The notes under the pieces are model-generated. The model was not told the origin of the DNA, did not search any database, and worked only from the letters and a program-made list of their open reading frames with translations. Shown in pieces: positions 59,926-64,000 of a DNA stretch of 64,000 nucleotides. The DNA comes from Ophioceras dolichostomum (taxonomy: Eukaryota > Ascomycota > Sordariomycetes > Magnaporthales > Ophioceraceae): positions 1 to 64,000 of the forward strand of contig PYST01000166.1 of the NCBI GenBank assembly GCA_003049485.1. The letters are read 5' to 3'. Within the stretch, counting starts at the first letter, position 1. Every line of letters starts with the position of its first letter. The translations under genes and the position numbers were made by a program.

Positions 59926-61401
59926 ATGTCGATCCCCATCGTCGACGTCCACCACCACTGGTGCCCGCCGGAAATGACGGCAGGTAGGCAATACGGCCTT
60001 TCCACCGGCATCTCCAAGTGATACTACTCTACTGACCTCCCTTCTATCCCAACAGCCCTCAAACAAGCAGCAGCCGGCGGCCCCTCCACCCAATGGTCCA
60101 TCTCGACCCCCTGGACGCTCCCCACGGACATCTCCGTGTCCTCCTCCCTCGGCATCACAGCCACCATCTTCTCCGTCACCGCCCCCGGACCTACCGTCCT
60201 GTCTTCTAGCTCCGCGGCCGCATCTCTCGCACGCTCCCTCAACGACGCCGCCACGTCCCTCCGCGCCTCCGCCAGCTCAGGCTCAACAGATCGTGACGGC
60301 CAAGGCGATGTCGGCCCAGGCGAAGAAAGCCAAGGCCATCGTCATGGTCGCCGAAGACGATACGGCTTCTTCGCCTCGCTCCCCTCCCCCCTCGATACCG
60401 AAGCCTGCATCGCGGAGATAACCTATGCGTTCGACGTCCTAAAAGCCGATGGCGTCGTGCTCTTCACGCGATACGACTCTTTGTCCCACTCCCACTCCCG
60501 TTCAGCCTCTTCCTCTGCGTCATCACCAGAGAATGACAAGAACCTACACTACCTAGGCGACCCAGCAATGCGGCCCGTCTGGGCAGAGCTAGACCGCCGA
60601 GCCGCCGTGGTGTTCGTGCACCCGACGCAGTGTCCGGGCCACAGAACGGTGAACGACACCGCGCCGGCGCCCCTGTTCGACTACCCGCACGAGACCGGCA
60701 GGGCGGCGATGGACCTGCTCATGTCCGGTAGGATGGGCGAGATGGGGAGGTGCAAGGTCATACTGGCGCATGTGGGCGGGACGATGCCGTGGTTGGTGCA
60801 TCGGATGGGGATGGTTGTGGATATGCCGTTTTGGAAGGGGGCGGGGAGGGGGAAGGCTGAGGTCAGTTTTTTCCCCTTTTATCCAGGCAAATCCCCGTCT
60901 GCTTGCCTACCCCTGTTGCTCATGTGGGTGAATATGGTGGCTTTTGGTCGGTGGTGGCTCGGCTTGATTGATCGAGGACGGGGGCGTGTTTGTGAGGAGG
61001 GCTCCCGACCACAGGAGGAGGGTGTGAGTAGTGATGATCAGAAGAACGCCAGACGGGCTGACGAAATGTATCGAGATGAGGGGTCGAGAGTGACGTAACA
61101 GCTCATCGCCGACGCAAAGAAGTTCTACTTCGACCTCGCCCTGTCAGGCAGCCCCGTCGTGCTGCCTGCGATCCTCTCATTCGCAGAGCCGGACCACATC
61201 CTGTTCGGCACGGACTACCCCAACGCGCCGCTGCCGACGGTGCGGGAGATGGCTGCGTTCATCAACGGCTTCGATTTCGGGGAAGGGGAGAAGGGAGAGG
61301 AGATCAGACAGAGCATTTACAGCGGGGCTGCGAGGAAGCTGTTCCCGAGGCTTTTTGCGGGCGATGGTGATGAAGGAGAGGGTAGACGGGAGAGTAGTTA
61401 G
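59926..61401 (+). CDS. Amidohydrolase-2 family protein (ACMSD / 6-methylsalicylate decarboxylase-like)
   Basis: Three exons (59926-59983, 60056-60861, 61102-61401) give 387 aa. Intron 1 (72 nt) is phase 1 and intron 2 (240 nt) phase 0. The frame stays open through almost all of intron 2, so the unspliced form would run to 61098. Metal and catalytic landmarks of the TIM-barrel family are present: VDVHHHW near the N-terminus (His9-11), VFVHPTQ (His about 208), ILAHVGGTMPWL (His about 258) and FGTDYPNAP (Asp about 326). A disordered Ser/Arg-rich insert (roughly residues 90-120) and a His/Ser tract around 162-180 interrupt the barrel. Family knowledge: ACMSD-type members mostly remove CO2 from aromatic or muconate acids with a divalent metal. 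The substrate here cannot be told, and no polyketide synthase lies nearby. Confidence 0.85.
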
Positions 61402-63328
61402 ATGATGGCTGGCGGCGATGACAGGGCCTTGCCATACATTGCGGTTTCAGAGTGACCGGTGAGAGAATATTCGATCTCTGGGTGTTAAATAGGCCTTGGG
61501 GATCGGTGGCTGGTGGGCATATCGCATGTCGCCTGCTGGATCGATGGCTGGTGTCTCCGAGACACGCCTCCTCAGCCCGGGACGCTTGTGACAGCTAGCT
61601 AGATGCGCAACGAGGGCGGACAACATCGCTCCGGAGAAAGAGGAAATATCACCATTCATTTCACGGATTGCAATGAATCAGAAGCAAATTAGCACTGTCC
61701 CCATCCCCTATCCTAGCATACTTCGAAACCCTGCTGAGCAAGGCCATGTCCTCTTCAGAAACGAGGTAGAGATGACTGCTCCCAACTCCAGAAGGTCGTA
61801 CAAGGTTGGCTGTGGCGGAAGCACGCTCGACGGCGATGACCTTCGAGCGAGAATACGCCCAACCCAACCAAGGCCACCGATAACGGAACCAGGAATGGAA
61901 TACCTACCTACCCACCACTGGTGATCTGGTACCGATGTTCCGGGTCGCAGATCGGGATCTGATCAGAGATGATACATCAGACCGACTCGTCCGATCCAGT
62001 GGCCTTGCAATTCCAGCCGAGCCAAACCCAAGCCCCCGAGTCTCTACTCATACAAGATGAGTGGTAGTGATTCGCCGACTGCATACCTAGAGACTCCTTG
62101 AGAGAAGCTCACCGGCTTTGACGATGGCAACTCCAACGGAGGCAGGCTTTCCGCAGCGGGTTGCGCTCGGGTGGATGTCTGCAGCTCTTGAAACAGCGCC
62201 CAAAGCCCTGCCTGGGGTACATCGAGTCTGTGAGCGGCATCACTTGGGTCGAGCTCGAGCTAGACGGTTGGCAATAGCAGCGGGAGTTCCAACCGAAGCC
62301 TGCTCTATGCTCCTTGGTATGCAGCGGGAGGCTTTCGAGTTCTCTGGGGAGACTTCTCCACTTTCTCGTTCTCTCGTCTTGGCTGGTGAATGGATGGCTA
62401 GGTGGTCATCATCAGCGGCGATGACTCGCGCCTACAGCGACAACGGCCAGTGGTAAACACCTACGTGAGTAGGCCTGCAATTAGGGAAGAAAAAAAGCCG
62501 CGAGAAAGGGAGTGCGGCGCTTGACGCGTCGTACGAGCGCAAATTCACGACTCGGAACGAAAGCTGGACTTACATTACCATTTTCGAACCGGCGGCAAGC
62601 GTCTCTTGTTTCCAATCGGGATTCGGAGACGCAGCGACTGGTTGTGAGTCCTCCAGCAGCCTCCCCTCCCCGCCGAAGCGCCTGCGTGAGAAGACGGGCA
62701 CGTGCTGTGGGGCCGCAACACAACCCAGCCTTTTACCCCTGACAGTTGAGCGCTAACCTTTCCTCACACCCCGCTAGCAGGGACCTTCACCGTCTTCGAT
62801 GAAACGGCCAACCACGAGGAAGTTGGAGTTCAACGACGAAACAAACAGGGACGAAACCGTGTCGGCGTCGTAGGGAATGATGCTAAAAACATTCCGAGAT
62901 GGGACGAGATGATTGGAAAAGAAAGAACACAGCGCAATTGACCGGATCATTGTTCTTTGTCAACCAGAGTTGGCTCACGTGATGGCCTCGTGTTTTGTTG
63001 GGCGCTAGGTTGGCTCCCTCACCTCAATTGTCACTGATGCAGGCCTGTAACGCTAATGCCAATGCTTGACCGTGACGCTCATCTCCGGTCATAGTCTTTA
63101 TCCAGGCCGCCGAACCCTCTTTTTTATTTCTTTGGGTCTCTTCTTTTTTTTCTTCGGCTTTTGACTTCTGTATGCCTGCCCTCTCTCTTTTCCTTGTCCC
63201 CCCTTCATAGACCAGAACGAACATGAGCCTATTCGATCTGTGATCGTGGCTGTCCTATAGTAATCATAATCTTTTCCTTTTCTTTTCTCCCCATTCTCCC
63301 CTTACCTCCTGTCCCTCCGACGACCTCC
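61402..63328. other. Intergenic region, no gene recognised
   Basis: Short frames only. A plus-strand frame 62118-62456 has no family signature. CT-rich DNA from 63110 leads into the last gene and is probably its promoter or leader. Confidence 0.5.
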
Positions 63329-64000
63329 ATGGACTTCAACAACCGGCTCCGTTCGAGCCGCAGCGAGGCGAATCTCCGAAGAAAACCGGCCCCACAGCAC
63401 CCGCCCGTCCCTCCGCCCCCAGCGCAGACCTTCAACATCGGCCTATTTTCTAAGGCAGCACCACCGACAGTAGCAGCACCCCAACACCCAGCTTACGGCA
63501 GGGGAGACACGGGCCTTGCGATCCGGATCAGCCCACGCCCCGACGACGGCTACGACACCGGCGAAGATGGCTACGATACCTTCATCGACGAATATGCCAA
63601 CCGGAACGTGGCCAAGCCCGTCCCGCCACTACCTCTCCGTCTGCCCTCGCGGGCCGGTCCTCCTCCTCCCCCGGTTCCCCAAGCGCAGCAAGAAGAGGTA
63701 GCGCCACCGCTCCCACAGCGACCACCACCACCATACCGCACGCAGACCCTCGCCTCCTCATCCGACGATGTCCCGGGCCTCAGCCCCAGCAGACGCGCCC
63801 GCCCCGGCGCATTCATGAGCAAAAGCCGACCCACGACGCCCGTATCGTCCGGCAACAGCCCCCTAACACCCACGAGCTTCGACGAGGTCTTCCCTGCTCC
63901 CACCGCACTCGGCAGAGCCGCAACAACGGTGCCGCCGACCGATCCGGCTGCAGCAGAAGCTGCAGCAGCAAAGAAACCCTCCTTCTTCAAAGACAAAGCC
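63329..64000 (+). CDS. Proline-rich hypothetical protein, 5' part (cut by window end)
   Basis: An ATG at 63329 opens a frame that continues without a stop to the window end (224 codons seen). It begins MDFNNRLRSSRSEANLRRKP and includes FNIGLFSKAAPP, RISPRPDDGYDTGEDGYDTF, several proline runs (PVPPPPA, GPPPPPV, QRPPPPY), serine/threonine-proline sites (TPVSSGNSPLTPTSFDE) and ends KKPSFFKDKA at the edge. The N-terminal part looks intrinsically disordered with many possible phosphorylation sites. Any folded domain lies beyond the window. I do not recognise the family. Confidence 0.7.
   Translation, partial: MDFNNRLRSSRSEANLRRKPAPQHPPVPPPPAQTFNIGLFSKAAPPTVAAPQHPAYGRGDTGLAIRISPRPDDGYDTGEDGYDTFIDEYANRNVAKPVPPLPLRLPSRAGPPPPPVPQAQQEEVAPPLPQRPPPPYRTQTLASSSDDVPGLSPSRRARPGAFMSKSRPTTPVSSGNSPLTPTSFDEVFPAPTALGRAATTVPPTDPAAAEAAAAKKPSFFKDKA

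Noticed and set aside
62118..62456. 112-aa plus-strand frame
   Set aside because: No family signature; likely chance openness.

Overview
The window looks like nuclear DNA of a filamentous ascomycete, most likely a Sordariomycete. Genes are interrupted by short introns with fungal GT-AG borders and CTAAC-type branch sites. Intergenic gaps are long, rich in polypyrimidine runs and short palindromes such as TACCTAGGTA. The families present (HET domain, Zn2Cys6 factor, Set9, a velvet-like fold) are typical of this group. Nothing bacterial, organellar or viral was seen. Exon borders were deduced by eye from reading frame, splice sites and family similarity.

Layout. 1-7090: a segment bounded by 85-bp inverted repeats (1-85 and 7006-7090, one mismatch). 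It carries a HET-domain gene, a secreted DJ-1/PfpI-like gene and two related foldback elements, and looks like a gene-bearing TIR element or a pair of related insertions. 7.8-23.6 kb: a housekeeping block with Set9-type histone H4K20 methyltransferase (-), mitochondrial ribosomal protein uL14m (+), RNA polymerase subunit Rpb9 (-), a Pin1/Ess1 prolyl isomerase (+), a small unknown gene (-) and a HAUS3-like augmin subunit (-). 23.6-30.2 kb has no recognisable gene. 30.3-33.2 kb: an LrgB-like membrane protein (+). 35.9-39.5 kb: a nine-exon Zn2Cys6 transcription factor (-) with one GC-AG intron. 43.8-49.1 kb: two same-strand genes whose products share a velvet-like beta-sandwich signature. 49.1-59.9 kb is a 10.8-kb stretch without a recognisable gene. 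59.9-61.4 kb: an amidohydrolase-2/decarboxylase-like enzyme (+). 63.3 kb to the end: the 5' part of a proline-rich unknown gene (+).

The genes do not form a metabolic cluster. The core block serves chromatin, transcription, mitochondrial translation and mitosis, and the left edge is accessory (self-recognition gene plus mobile DNA). The most unusual signals are the TIR-bounded left segment, the Rpb9 locus (an in-frame ORF through its long first intron, and another 137-codon in-frame ORF after its stop), and the adjacent divergent velvet-like pair, one of which carries a tyrosine/glycine prion-like N-terminus.
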